Positions 41,401 to 50,784 are shown, counted from the stretch's first letter. The stretch is 63,616 nucleotides of DNA from UBA4644 sp034933145 (GCA_034933145.1 JAYFOA010000055.1:1-63616); one strand, 5' to 3'. Program-made: numbers and translations. Notes: generated from the sequence alone by a model not told the origin.

Positions 41401-43735
41401 GATAATGCAGCAGAATGCCGGAGGTCACTGACTCGACCCGCAGCACGTTGGAACGGCTCCGGATCTGATTCAGGGCGCTGTACATATAAGAGCTGTTATC
41501 CACACGGGATGCGTTGACAGAGGTTTTTCCGGAGACCAGTAAATCGTTGGCTATGACGACCGGATAACCGGCGGCGGCGAATTGCACCAATGCATTGGTT
41601 TTGGACGCGGTGATGTCGTTTCCGGAAAAGCGGAATAGGTTTGCTTCCGTATCTGAACCGGTATAGACAACGGAATAGGTGTCATCCGTATAGTCACGAT
41701 CCAGAAGACCCGTAAGATTGATTCCCGATCGGTACAGATCTCCTACATGGGAGTAGATCAAACCATCCATGCCGTTGTCGTTATAATCGGTTACCCCGCT
41801 CGTGGTATACATTCCGGTTATATTGGAACCGATATAAACCAAATCGTAGTTTTCGTTGATGTCCTCGATCTTCCCGATGAATTCACCCGCAGCCATGGTG
41901 TTGATCTGGATGTCGGACGTGCTGAGGCCGGAAGAGCTGCCGCCAAGCCAGCCGAGGACAGTGCTTTGCGTCAGCCCGCCGCTCTTGACGCCCACCGGCT
42001 CAATGTCCAGCACGCGGACGCTTTCAATACTGCCGGTCTCACGCTGTCCGGCATAGTTGATGATATAGCGGGTCGCAGTGGCCATGCAGACATAGGAATC
42101 AAGCATATCTCCCGATGAAAGGCCCGCAACTTCGCGGTAAAAATTCTCACTTTGAATCTCATTCATTGCATCAGAAAAGCCGCCGTCGGTTTTCGCACTG
42201 GAAAATGCGGTCAGAAACACGCCTGTGGCAAATGCGGAGGCATCGGCATCCGGCGCATAGCAGTAGATATTGTGATAAACAAAATTGTGGTCTCCGTTGA
42301 CGTCGCTGGCAGCGGCAATGGTATTCCAGCCGGTATTGCTGACGGCGTCCCAGTTGATGGCTCCGTTCAGCTGCGCGCCGCTGAGGGCAAACTGGGCCAG
42401 CTTCCGGAGATTGGTGTTTTCGATTGCGCCTGCCACGCGGTAATCGACGATCACCGGCAGCAGCTGGGAGAAACGTGCGGCAAGCGAATATGCCAGTGTA
42501 CTGGTAAGATCGTTTCCTGAATTTGCATACGTGGATACCGCAGCGCCGGAGGGGTCAAAACCGGCAGAGAGGATCACCAGATCGGCGCTGCTGATCATGG
42601 CGGCGGTGACAATATCCGGAGTGACCGAATTGACCTGTATCTGCAATTTCGATGCATCGTCCGGCATCGTCATGTTGAAGATGCCGGTATAGCCCTGCTG
42701 ATTATTGGTATAGCCGCCCTGATAATAGATGTCCTGATAAAAGATGGTCTTTTCGCTGTCGGCGGCGTCAGATGTAAATGTATAGTCACCCCGGCCGGCA
42801 CCGACATAACTGTAACCGCTCAGATCACGTCGAAAGTTTCCGCTGTCATCTTGTGCCCACCCGACCGCTTTGGATATCGCATAGCAATTGACGGGACTGA
42901 ACAGGGCATTGGGCATGCCGAGCAGGCTTGCGTCCAGCCAGTAATAGGTCGTGTCCGCATCCAGCTCTATTTGCCCGAGAACACCGGCTGCAGAATAATG
43001 CCCGGCTTCATCCTTTGTATAGGCGGTCTGGCCCAGAAGGGAGGCCAGATCCGCCATATTTTCGATCTCTTTCCATGCCGACAGCGCAGGGTCCTCAGAC
43101 TCCGACGGTGCATAGTAGTAATAATCACTGCCAAGGTCGGAGGAAGTATAGGTGACAAAGGCAAAGCTCTGAGAATAGCCGCCGCCCGCAGAAATGGAAT
43201 AAGAATAATTTTCCACATAGGCGCCGCTGCCGGTACCGGCTTCGACAAAGGAACCGTGTACAGAGGCGGACTCCTCATGATCCAGCCGCAGCGACTTCCA
43301 GCCGTCCGTAGTTCCGCCAAGACCCCAATAGGTCTGCTCGGCGTAATAGCTGCCTGCGCTGTGGTAGGAAGAGGTCAGCGGCGTTTCGGTGCCATCGCTG
43401 AGGATGCCTGTGCTGGAAAGATTTCCGAACATCGTGTTGACTGCCTCAGCGCGTGCAGAAGCACCGGAGATCGAGGCCAGGTCGGCCGCCCAGTTCCGGC
43501 AGGGTTCATAACCGCTCACATAATAGCCCATGGAGCCGGCGCCTGCTTCCGGGACGATCTCCAGAATACGATAAATATTTTTTGTGGCAATAATTTCCTC
43601 GACATAGGGCAGGGAATCCACCGCACGTGCATCGTTGCTGCGGACCAGGGGACTCAGCATAAAAACGGCGGCAAGCAGCAGGCAGCCCGTTCCCAGGATG
43701 CCGCGGCGGAAAATTCTACTTTTCGTACGTTTCAT
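38456..43735 (-). CDS. Giant secreted DUF5057-type protein, candidate pilus-associated exoprotein
   Basis: 1759 residues. A signal peptide (residues 1 to about 38, AxA site in DARA) precedes a conserved YRILEIVPEA segment (about 54) that recurs as VRVLDIEPVG near 575, the pattern of DUF5057 proteins. Two Rossmann-like regions (about 560-770 and 935-1110, with DLVYIGSN and NMLIMGFADMYG) resemble glutamine-amidotransferase-like folds; two jelly-roll carbohydrate-binding-like modules follow (about 1150-1360). The C-terminal part has a further such fold with FVNTMIAAF near 1600. No LPXTG or membrane anchor. AAAGGAG lies seven bases before the ATG. It is the last gene of the pilus operon, 32 bases after a minor pilin, suggesting a secreted partner, tip adhesin or matrix protein. 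Confidence 0.8.
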   Translation of the reverse strand: MKRTKSRIFRRGILGTGCLLLAAVFMLSPLVRSNDARAVDSLPYVEEIIATKNIYRILEIVPEAGAGSMGYYVSGYEPCRNWAADLASISGASARAEAVNTMFGNLSSTGILSDGTETPLTSSYHSAGSYYAEQTYWGLGGTTDGWKSLRLDHEESASVHGSFVEAGTGSGAYVENYSYSISAGGGYSQSFAFVTYTSSDLGSDYYYYAPSESEDPALSAWKEIENMADLASLLGQTAYTKDEAGHYSAAGVLGQIELDADTTYYWLDASLLGMPNALFSPVNCYAISKAVGWAQDDSGNFRRDLSGYSYVGAGRGDYTFTSDAADSEKTIFYQDIYYQGGYTNNQQGYTGIFNMTMPDDASKLQIQVNSVTPDIVTAAMISSADLVILSAGFDPSGAAVSTYANSGNDLTSTLAYSLAARFSQLLPVIVDYRVAGAIENTNLRKLAQFALSGAQLNGAINWDAVSNTGWNTIAAASDVNGDHNFVYHNIYCYAPDADASAFATGVFLTAFSSAKTDGGFSDAMNEIQSENFYREVAGLSSGDMLDSYVCMATATRYIINYAGQRETGSIESVRVLDIEPVGVKSGGLTQSTVLGWLGGSSSGLSTSDIQINTMAAGEFIGKIEDINENYDLVYIGSNITGMYTTSGVTDYNDNGMDGLIYSHVGDLYRSGINLTGLLDRDYTDDTYSVVYTGSDTEANLFRFSGNDITASKTNALVQFAAAGYPVVIANDLLVSGKTSVNASRVDNSSYMYSALNQIRSRSNVLRVESVTSGILLHYLEVSKPQIHMTNQPVVYIDSDPNARLTPEADGNYYLTYTFDIVNATEPTPQATSYDLRLYIDLNADGRFASEERLSDIEVSDAGGRAILPSGTAGSEVYHLSAGLSYQVRRQMPASYAGIIPWKLEVVKNGALQVHASASNYARIAVSAANKQNLTILQIADSNTGTTLINLQEQLSSGTVWYKNSSGATVSAPYKGIYGALIGQLSDFNVRIITVEADNLESMTGLYYYNNSVRTSYAKPAVVNTDAIYQYLDNFNMLIMGFADMYGEIGSRSAPAITQYIESGKSVLFTHDTTSFSNLPYSGFPTSTTRNVLTDIPLGTWSTNSATVTPTNATTAPTAGFGSLRTGGSVWQNPYLQSEYRVKVNKTWHWYYYKYTLSLTVSGYQDGSNVRIGIDGTSYSAPVTGNGTVTISNITIPYDGNYHVYIEGANGTLTVSGISLTRYDNDGSASSVSLSTSSWYASNNASSSGNVIYFYKYVATYGYIYQSLSLSPGTYVLAGTVSGLTNANSISLGATDNSYFDNYRYISGTGDVSVTFTLSSTRNVMVYVDGYGGTVAFSNITLTKQPSAGSDGTVSGGWWGYSFNTVIRDAVGLDRYGITNSLLRPYLKAGSGDSLLSDSLSSPLLAELNQHDIGYAPKTAQASTAEEVQGFTNYELIRYGDSSYKKYTNNTYSTRETTAVSQVNKGQITTYPYNINTKAFGGTDNSLFSSAITPYMKVGNTHEQYYQVNMANDDIVVWYCLSSGGGSSYYYNDVPNDVTNAYYIYSRGNVTYSGVGHTDEQYHYTSDSSSDVVSIEYVNEAKLFVNTMIAAFQSGMQSPSLSIRDSSSASSTDLMLKYFTMEYGIDGTLLESSLGSTESNESRAVYFKISDPNLTTESKTISLAYYYSSANGEDVAGIPIPVQPFIPGDAPSSPRSGVTYRIVLPEANAADSPLAALADEDTASVTVYIKVTTTINGRSYSDSNSVDSIELRKIGLFELN

Positions 43736-43767
43736 GAAAGGGCTCCTTTCCGCATTCTATGGTCCGG

Positions 43768-44382
43768 TCAGCCGCAGACCAGGTTCAGCCAGCTTTGATA
43801 ATCCGACGTGCTTGTTTTTACCGGGTTACGCAGGGCGACGGTTTCTTCTGCTGTATATGTGCGTTCGCCCAGCGACATGGTCAGAACAATGCGGCAGAAT
43901 TGTTTGTTTGAATCGGTAAAAGTCCCTGGTTCGGCATTGAAGGTTCCGACGTAGCTGGCCATCAGCGCCCATTCACTGCTGTCGAAGGCAGGGGGTGTGC
44001 ACTGGGGCTGGTTATGTTCATCATAGGTGACGGTGCCCCTCCAGTAATACAGCTCCGCGCTGTCCGCATTCCAGTAAAAACAATGGATGAACCAGAGGGG
44101 TGCGCCCCCACTTTCCCCATCGGTGTCGGCCACATACAATATGTCGCCGTCGAAGTATACGCCGCCGTTGGAATCGATCAGATATTCCTGAAGCTGGTTC
44201 ATTGCCAGCTGGGATTCATATTGAAGACTGACTTCGGTGGACACCCGCCGATAGGAGTTGGCACCGGTGGACAGCAGTCCGGTGATTGCCAGCGAAACGA
44301 TCCCCAGAAGGGCAAATGTGATAATCAGCTCCAGCAGAGTCAGACCACGGTTGTTATTCAGCAGCCGTATGATACGTTTCAT
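43768..44382 (-). CDS. Minor pilin-like protein (prepilin, PilW-like)
   Basis: 204 residues with a short leader ending RG, then LTLLELIITFALLGIV, the type IV prepilin hydrophobic helix with glutamate at the usual +5 position. Cleavage would leave a pseudopilin with an extracellular domain of about 170 residues (YEYLIDSN-type turn, FIHCFYWN, two cysteines near 100 and 150). Minor pilins prime assembly at the tip. It lies between another prepilin and the giant exoprotein in the same operon. Confidence 0.85.
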   Translation of the reverse strand: MKRIIRLLNNNRGLTLLELIITFALLGIVSLAITGLLSTGANSYRRVSTEVSLQYESQLAMNQLQEYLIDSNGGVYFDGDILYVADTDGESGGAPLWFIHCFYWNADSAELYYWRGTVTYDEHNQPQCTPPAFDSSEWALMASYVGTFNAEPGTFTDSNKQFCRIVLTMSLGERTYTAEETVALRNPVKTSTSDYQSWLNLVCG

Positions 44383-44395
44383 CTGATCCGCCCCC

Positions 44396-44929
44396 TCAGT
44401 CCGCCGAAATGTAGTGCTTCCCGGTAACGGGAACCAGAACGACCGTCCGTTGGGATGTACCGTGGGTTACGGAAATATCGGTGCAGTTCAGCAGGGGGGA
44501 GAAGGTATCGCCGGCCATAGCGAAAGAGCGGCTCAACGGAAGCAGGGCGCCGGTGCCTCGGTCAAAGGCCAGATAGAGGCTGCCGGCGGACAAATCGTGG
44601 GTAGTGCCGCCGCTGTCGGTCCAGACGATGGAAAGCATCGACTTTCCGACTTTTTCTTCCTCCCGGATGTCTCCGCTTCCGCCGCCGGATTCACAGTAGG
44701 CGGCATAGATGCCGTCCGTGCCCTGCCACAGCTCAAGATAGACATTGCCCGCCCGGCTCATGGCGCTGATGCGGCACCGGGAAAGCAGGGCGTCGATCTC
44801 AATGGCGCACTGCTGCATATTTCTGATATATACGGAAGAAATGGAGCTGACGACCACGGTGGTGGAAATGGCCATAATCATGATGACAACGATCAATTCA
44901 ATGAGTGTAAAGCCTTTGTTATGCCGCAT
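44396..44929 (-). CDS. Minor pilin-like protein (GspH/FimT-like)
   Basis: 177 residues. The leader MRHNKG is followed by FTLIELIVVIMIMAIS, a textbook prepilin N-terminus with the +5 glutamate. The remainder is a compact beta domain such as those of FimT/GspH minor pilins. A G-rich AGGGGG motif precedes the ATG. It lies 13 bases upstream of the next minor pilin gene. Confidence 0.88.
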   Translation of the reverse strand: MRHNKGFTLIELIVVIMIMAISTTVVVSSISSVYIRNMQQCAIEIDALLSRCRISAMSRAGNVYLELWQGTDGIYAAYCESGGGSGDIREEEKVGKSMLSIVWTDSGGTTHDLSAGSLYLAFDRGTGALLPLSRSFAMAGDTFSPLLNCTDISVTHGTSQRTVVLVPVTGKHYISAD

Positions 44930-44967
44930 GCCGCCGCCCCCTTCCCCTTCACAATACGGGTGTGATG

Positions 44968-47043
44968 TTAGTTTTTCGTCCAGTTGTCGTAAGTGACCAG
45001 CTTTTCCATGTCCCAGTTGATGGCCGCCGTGCTGGCGGTTGACCCGGTACCCTGCGTACTGATCTTCAGGAAATCCAGCAGGGAAAGCGGCTCGCCATCA
45101 TCCCCGATCAGATCGCAGGTGGCCTGCAGCGCATCGGAAACGCCGGCATGGTCCGCATTACAATTCTGCTGGAGATATATGTTTCCGCCGGCAATGACGA
45201 GACCCCGGAAATCCGTCCGGTTAACCGTGATGTCGCCGGTGGCAATGATGATTTTCAGATCAGGGTTCAGGGTGCTGAGCGTCGCGTTGCCGTTGATAAT
45301 GATACCGACTTCCCGCCCGCCCGCGTTGCGGAAGGACAGAGAGCTGCTCGTGGCCAGCGCCTGCGCAACGGCATCCTCGTTTACAATATATTCGTAGACC
45401 GACCGTTCGGGATGGGCCGGGTCGCCGCTCAGGTTGGAAGACAGCGTGGCGCAGAGGTTATCAAACATGGTATGCAGGCGGGCGCAGGTGCTGTCCGATA
45501 CCAGCAGGGAGGCATTGAGCAAAGACGCCTGGTCGTCTTCATAGGTGGTAAGGTTGCCCGATACGCTGCGCGGAGCGGTATGGGACAGCAGGATCTGATC
45601 GGAATAGATGCCGAGATACTGCTGGATTTCTTCTTTGTTATAGGTAAAGTAATCGGAGAAATATTCATTTGCCCTGGCGGGCGTATCAAATTTCATGTAG
45701 AAATAGACAAGCATCTGGCTTGTCGCGGAGAGGGGATAATAAACCAGCTGAATATCGTCGATATAATCGCCCAGGGTCTGCCCGCCCCACAAAACATAGT
45801 CCAGGTTGACATACCCCTTCAATGTGTCGGCGTCGGGAACGTCGCCGGAAATCAGGGCAGGGTTGGAATAGCCGGAGCCGATGCACTTCGAAGGGACAAG
45901 GTAGGCCAGCTGATTGCTTTTAACGCTCAGGCTTTCCCCCATCAAAATGCTGTCATTGCTTTGTGCCAGCGAATTGGAGCTGCCGGAGAGCGATGTGTTG
46001 ATAAAGCTGTTGCCGGCCAGCATCAGATTCCGCAGTCCGGTGAAATCGAGGGAGCTGCCGTGTCCGTTGATGATCACGGAGCTGCTTTCATCCGGGTCAC
46101 TGTCCGAATTCCCGAATCCAAAATATCGGCCGGAAAGGGTGGCGCGCGCGTTACTGCCGGAAAAGGTCAGATCGTCCGCGATGTAGGAGTCACCGGAAAG
46201 CTCTACCGAACTGCCGCTTCCGCCGGACAGGTCGATGGAACGGCTCCAGAGGGAGGAGCTGCTTTGCACCGTGAAACCGGCGCCGTCGGCAACGGTCAGG
46301 CCGCTTCGGCAGATAAAGTTGTCAGCCACGCCGACATGCATAACCGTTCCGGTTCCGCTCACCCGGATCTGACCGGCATAGGCGTTGCCGTCGACGGTCA
46401 GTACGCCGGTTCCCTGTGTCAGCGTGTTCCGCGCGATGACGGTAAAATCCGGCACGGCACTTAAGACCAGCTCGGAAAGCGTGTAGGTAAACTCAGGCAT
46501 ATTGATACAAATATCGGTGGAAACAGTGGTGGAATATCCGTTTTCCGTATAGGTGAGCGTCAGCTTTTTCAGGGAGATCATGGCGTCGTTTGCGATGACG
46601 GGCCCTTCGGCTTGCAGGGTGACGTCGCCGGGCCGGGAAAGGAATCCCGCTAGTACGGAAGGGTCATAGCTGTCGTCCGAAAGAGGGCCGCCATAAGATA
46701 ACAGCGGCTGATTTTCGCTGTCGGTCCAATCAAAGAGCGCATCTTTAAAATAGGTCTTGAACGCGTCCGTGGTGTCGACGGCGGTGTTATAGTCCACCAG
46801 CACGCGGGTATAGGCCTCAGAGATGGCATCGGAAGTCACCTGCTGGATGCCTGTGCGGATTTCGTTCATGGCGGTTTCGGCGTCGTAAAAATTTTGCTTT
46901 CCATGCCGGTCGGTCATTTTCATCTGATATCCCGTATACGTGGTGAACAGAAGAATCGAGCCGAGGATGGTCAAAAAGGCGACGGCAATCAGCACCACAA
47001 CGATGGTGGAGCCCTGGTTGTTTCGTTTCTTCGGGCCGTTCAT
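44968..47043 (-). CDS. PilX-like pilus protein with long beta-helix-like body
   Basis: 691 residues. The N-terminus (RNNQGSTIVVVLIAVAFLTILGS) is a PilX-type hydrophobic helix without the canonical prepilin glutamate. After a helical stalk (about 35-110), residues of about 215-400 carry recurring strand-turn units such as GVLTVDGNAYAG, ITVTG-like and GSSVELSGDSYIADD that resemble bactofilin or polymer-forming beta-helices. PilX-like proteins of known pili are 150-250 residues, so this is unusually long. AGGAGGTGA precedes the ATG. Probable minor pilus component exposed on the surface. Confidence 0.75.
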   Translation of the reverse strand: MNGPKKRNNQGSTIVVVLIAVAFLTILGSILLFTTYTGYQMKMTDRHGKQNFYDAETAMNEIRTGIQQVTSDAISEAYTRVLVDYNTAVDTTDAFKTYFKDALFDWTDSENQPLLSYGGPLSDDSYDPSVLAGFLSRPGDVTLQAEGPVIANDAMISLKKLTLTYTENGYSTTVSTDICINMPEFTYTLSELVLSAVPDFTVIARNTLTQGTGVLTVDGNAYAGQIRVSGTGTVMHVGVADNFICRSGLTVADGAGFTVQSSSSLWSRSIDLSGGSGSSVELSGDSYIADDLTFSGSNARATLSGRYFGFGNSDSDPDESSSVIINGHGSSLDFTGLRNLMLAGNSFINTSLSGSSNSLAQSNDSILMGESLSVKSNQLAYLVPSKCIGSGYSNPALISGDVPDADTLKGYVNLDYVLWGGQTLGDYIDDIQLVYYPLSATSQMLVYFYMKFDTPARANEYFSDYFTYNKEEIQQYLGIYSDQILLSHTAPRSVSGNLTTYEDDQASLLNASLLVSDSTCARLHTMFDNLCATLSSNLSGDPAHPERSVYEYIVNEDAVAQALATSSSLSFRNAGGREVGIIINGNATLSTLNPDLKIIIATGDITVNRTDFRGLVIAGGNIYLQQNCNADHAGVSDALQATCDLIGDDGEPLSLLDFLKISTQGTGSTASTAAINWDMEKLVTYDNWTKN

Positions 47044-47132
47044 GTGCCGTCACCTCCTGACTTAAACGTACCCCTGCCGGAGGGGCCTGCCGATAAAAAA
47101 TCTGTTGTACCTGCGGATCGGTGCCGCAGGAT

Positions 47133-48431
47133 TTACTCCACCGAAGAGCCTGAAAAAGTCATCAGCCGGCTGCCCGATGCAAAATCGCTGCCGGTCGGAA
47201 ACAAATCCACCTTCACGGAATACAGACGATTGCGCTCGGCGGTGTCCACCAGTTGATTCGGCACCGGCATTTGGATCGACCATAGGTTTTTCAGTACGCG
47301 GAAAGTGGAAGTCCCGGTCATCAGCCCGCCATAGATATTGGTCCCAAGATTGGTGAAAATGGACGCAACGGGCGCCCGTTCGGTTCCGTTTGCGGTTTCA
47401 CGCAGCTTTAACGTGCAGGCATAGGTGTTTTCGCAGGAGAGCATCCGGCTGTTCCATAGATCGGTTTCCACCTGATTGGAGGCGTAATAGGCCGGCGTGC
47501 GCTGCTTGACAAGGAAAAACCGGAACGGGATATTGCTCATATTATAGATGTCGATGGTCTCCTGGGCCGAACCGGAGGGGTAATTCGGATAGAAGAAGAA
47601 GTAAAAGGAGCTAACCCCGTAATTCGCTTCATCCAGATCATAGGGCCCATGATAAAAATCAGTGGTATAGGGCGGCGGCGAAGGCAGCGCTTCGCCGGCA
47701 TAGGAGACGGAATAATTATATTCCGCGGTGGCAACGACTGTGCCGGCGCGGGGATCATCGTCATACGGCTGAAGCTCGACATGGATGACGATACTTCGCA
47801 CCATCGAAAAATAAAAGTCTTCCGCGGTAAGCAGCGGGTACTGGTCGTCAAGATCCGGAAGATCGGCGTGTGCATCCCGGATCAGCATGACCTCATCGGC
47901 AAAAAACGCGGCGGCGTCGGTGTCGGGGTTCATTTCGTCGGTCGGCTGACAGAAGACGCCGTCCATGGCGGTATAGTTCGCGATGGGGTAGTTGTTCTGA
48001 AGATGCTCGGTCGCGTCCAGCGTGACCATGGCGTCATAGGGCATGGTATTGCCGGCAAAGCGCAGGCCGGTAACGCCCAGATAATAGGTATCCGCCCGTG
48101 TGTCAAGCTCCGCCACCTCATCCTGGGTCAGCCGCCGGTAACCGTCGTCCTCCTGAACATAGAACGCTGCGTCGGCGGCGATCCCGCCCAGAGAGGCGCT
48201 GTCTGCCATCGAAAGGTCCTGCAGGAGGCTGTCAAGGCCCCGGACGTCGACAGTCTCGATCAGGTTCTGGGCGAGCTGGGTCATGTCCTGGGCCGTGCGC
48301 CCTTTTTGGGCGGTTCTCATGGCGGTGACCATGGTATGCAGCAGGGGAGAGACGACCAGGCCGAGGATCAGGACGCCCACCAGCAGCTCCACCAGGGAGA
48401 AACCGCCGTTTTTCCGTTTGATTTTACGCAA
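47133..48431 (-). CDS. Minor pilin-like protein (PilV-like)
   Basis: About 432 residues from a TTG at 48431, ten bases after GGAAGGAGG; the GTG at 48458 is in frame but lacks a site and lies upstream of that motif. The leader KRKNGG is followed by FSLVELLVGVLILGLVV, a prepilin helix with the +5 glutamate. The extracellular part is large and rich in Asp, Tyr and Thr, with several predicted beta strands. It fits a bulky minor pilin. The gene ends 89 bases before the PilX-like gene. Confidence 0.8.
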   Translation of the reverse strand: MRKIKRKNGGFSLVELLVGVLILGLVVSPLLHTMVTAMRTAQKGRTAQDMTQLAQNLIETVDVRGLDSLLQDLSMADSASLGGIAADAAFYVQEDDGYRRLTQDEVAELDTRADTYYLGVTGLRFAGNTMPYDAMVTLDATEHLQNNYPIANYTAMDGVFCQPTDEMNPDTDAAAFFADEVMLIRDAHADLPDLDDQYPLLTAEDFYFSMVRSIVIHVELQPYDDDPRAGTVVATAEYNYSVSYAGEALPSPPPYTTDFYHGPYDLDEANYGVSSFYFFFYPNYPSGSAQETIDIYNMSNIPFRFFLVKQRTPAYYASNQVETDLWNSRMLSCENTYACTLKLRETANGTERAPVASIFTNLGTNIYGGLMTGTSTFRVLKNLWSIQMPVPNQLVDTAERNRLYSVKVDLFPTGSDFASGSRLMTFSGSSVE

Positions 48432-48476
48432 AGACCTGTCGCCTCCTTCCCGCTTCACTGTGCCGGCTGCGCCTGC

Positions 48477-49154
48477 TTACGGCTGCGCCGGCGTGCTGGT
48501 GATGCTGCCGAAGATATTGTTGGTGCCCAGCGGATACGACGGTACCTCGGTGGGATGATAGGCGCCGTCCTCGCCGGTGATGAAATACTTTTGGATGTTC
48601 ATGGTGCCGTAAAGCTCGCCGGTGGTGCTGTCAAAGCTGACCGAGACCGATTCCAGCGAATGGACATAGCTCTGGTCGTAGATATAGCTCAGCGCGGACT
48701 TCAGCTCCGGATAGGTCAGGATGCAGGAGAGGGACATGCCGCTGCTGAACGCGCTCACCGGGACGGTTTCATAGCCGGTTTCATTTTCGCGGATGGTGGA
48801 AAAGTCCAGCAGCGGCGCGGGTTCGGAAAAGCTGGCTGCGCTGACCGACAGGCCCAGTTGATGCTCCAGAGCGGAGATGAACATGATCTTGTCTTCGGCC
48901 CGTACATCGTTGGGATACCGGTAGCTGAGTTCCGACACGGTTGCCTGCGCGGTCGCGATGCCGTCCGTATAGGTTTGCTGATTCGCGGAATAGCCGCGCA
49001 GCTCGTCAAGCTCGGGCGTCAGGGCCGCAGTGGCGGCACGGGTCTCCTCGGCCTTTGTGTTGAAATGGTTATATACGCCAAGATACAGCGCCAGAAACAC
49101 AACGATGCCCGCAAGGCACAGGATCAGCTTCAGATCGCGTTTTGAAATAGTCAT
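48477..49154 (-). CDS. pilO: Type IV pilus assembly protein PilO-like
   Basis: 225 residues from the ATG at 49154, preceded by GGGGGTG; the longer frame to 49301 overlaps pilM and has no start signal. A short cytoplasmic tail, one membrane helix (about 10-28), a coiled coil (about 30-75) and a ferredoxin-like outer domain are the layout of PilO/GspM alignment proteins. It pairs with PilN in the inner alignment complex that connects PilM to the assembling pilus. It lies 13 bases after the pilM-pilN fusion. Confidence 0.8.
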   Translation of the reverse strand: MTISKRDLKLILCLAGIVVFLALYLGVYNHFNTKAEETRAATAALTPELDELRGYSANQQTYTDGIATAQATVSELSYRYPNDVRAEDKIMFISALEHQLGLSVSAASFSEPAPLLDFSTIRENETGYETVPVSAFSSGMSLSCILTYPELKSALSYIYDQSYVHSLESVSVSFDSTTGELYGTMNIQKYFITGEDGAYHPTEVPSYPLGTNNIFGSITSTPAQP

Positions 49155-49167
49155 GTAAGCACCCCCC

Positions 49168-50739
49168 TTAATTGGCACTGCCGTCTGCCAGATACGGATT
49201 CTCGCCGTACAGGCAGTTGACCGCAAAGGAGACCTGGATGATCCCGCTGTCTCCTTCGGTTTCGGAAATGGCACCCACGCTGACGTCCGCCAGGCTTTCA
49301 AAGCTGCGGAGCTGGACGATGACCAGCGCCGCGGCGTCTTTGCTGGGGACGATGATGTTCATGCTGACGCCGTCGTTGGAGCAGACGGCCGAAAGCACGG
49401 AGATCTGGCTGGGCATTTTCTCTTCCAGCTCACCGATGAAATCCAGCAGATGTGCGTTCGGTTTTTCCGCATCGGAATAGACGGTCTGAAAGCCCTCGGC
49501 CGCGGCGGTATAATCCACATAGGTGTTGTAGAGAGTACGCGCTGGTTCCAGCTGCGTGATCTCGTCCTTTACCTGCTGCTGCTCGTTGAGGGCGTCTTGA
49601 TAATCGAGGAAAGAAGACACGGCCATGGCCGCGCCGATCAGAACGCAGCCGGCGCAGACGATCACGCCGAGACTGATCGTTTCGCTGCTGGGCTTTTTGG
49701 CCTTTTTGGTTTTCCGGCCCATCGCTTCCGGCACAAAGTCGGTCCGCTGGAGCGGACAGCCGGCACAGGCCAGAAAGGCGGAAGAAAGCGGCGTGGCTTT
49801 CGCGCCGGCGGTATAGCCGGCCAGCTCCGTCAATATCTCCACCGGATAGGTGACCGATTCCTCCACCTGCTGGCGGAGGTTGACGATCGCCGCGCAATCG
49901 CCCAGCAGCACCAGCTTTTCCACCGGGGTCTCCCAGTTGTTGGAGTTGAAATAGTCCGCGATGCGGAGAATATTGCCGGTCAGGCGGTTTAAGCTGTCGC
50001 TGACGATCTCCGACGGGAGGGTGGTGCTCCCGCGGCAGAGGTTTTCCAGCGTTTCTATGTATTCGCCGTCGCCGCTGCCGTCCGCGCCCATCTGGGCAAA
50101 GACCAGCTCATCCCCGCCGACGGGGAAAGAGCGCTGAAGCATCAGCTTTTTCCCGTCCAGGATCGTGACGTCGGAGGCGGTACAGCCCACGTCCACATAC
50201 ATGGTGACGCCGGCCTGCGGCAGCTCGGTCAGCCGCCGGTACATGCAGCTGCCGGCATAATCGACCGTCTCTGCCTGAAGTCCGGCGGCCTCCGCCATCG
50301 TAAAGTAGCCTTCCAGCAGGGCGAGGGGAACCGCCAGTACCTGCAGGCGGCAAAAGGCGTCGCTGCCCTTGTCCTTGCGCTCCAGCACGGTATAGCTGAT
50401 GTGATATTTGCTCATATCCACGGGGAAGTATTCGGAGGCATTGGTCTCCACCAGCCCCTTCAGGCGGTTTTCGCGCACTGGCGGCAGCTTGACCTCGCGG
50501 GAGGCAACCTTGCCGCTGCGGAGGACAAACACCGCTTTTTTCCGGCCGCCCAGACCGTTTTTGGAAAGTTCGGCTTTCAGCGCCGCGCCCAGTGCCGCCG
50601 GGTCGGTGATCTGGCCGTCGTTGACCAGGCCTTCCGGCGTGAGGAACGAGAAATGCTTGTAAACGTGCGTCTTTGCGCCGCGCTCACAAACCTTGATCAG
50701 GCGCTCGCCCAGCTCGATGCTCAGGATCTTTGCCGCCAT
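49168..50739 (-). CDS. PilM-PilN fusion protein
   Basis: 523 residues from the ATG at 50739 with GAGGAGG seven bases upstream. Residues 1 to about 345 are an actin-like PilM ATPase (LSIELGERLIKVC near the start, VGGDELVF in the middle, SSAFLACAG near 335). A linker with basic residues leads to a membrane helix (about 352-374), a coiled coil and a PilN-like outer domain. In most bacteria PilM and PilN are separate proteins joined by the short N-terminal tail of PilN binding PilM; here they form one chain. Confidence 0.85.
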   Translation of the reverse strand: MAAKILSIELGERLIKVCERGAKTHVYKHFSFLTPEGLVNDGQITDPAALGAALKAELSKNGLGGRKKAVFVLRSGKVASREVKLPPVRENRLKGLVETNASEYFPVDMSKYHISYTVLERKDKGSDAFCRLQVLAVPLALLEGYFTMAEAAGLQAETVDYAGSCMYRRLTELPQAGVTMYVDVGCTASDVTILDGKKLMLQRSFPVGGDELVFAQMGADGSGDGEYIETLENLCRGSTTLPSEIVSDSLNRLTGNILRIADYFNSNNWETPVEKLVLLGDCAAIVNLRQQVEESVTYPVEILTELAGYTAGAKATPLSSAFLACAGCPLQRTDFVPEAMGRKTKKAKKPSSETISLGVIVCAGCVLIGAAMAVSSFLDYQDALNEQQQVKDEITQLEPARTLYNTYVDYTAAAEGFQTVYSDAEKPNAHLLDFIGELEEKMPSQISVLSAVCSNDGVSMNIIVPSKDAAALVIVQLRSFESLADVSVGAISETEGDSGIIQVSFAVNCLYGENPYLADGSAN

Positions 50740-50784
50740 ACCGCAGCCTCCTCTGTCTGACAACATTGGGGTACGCAGAAATCT

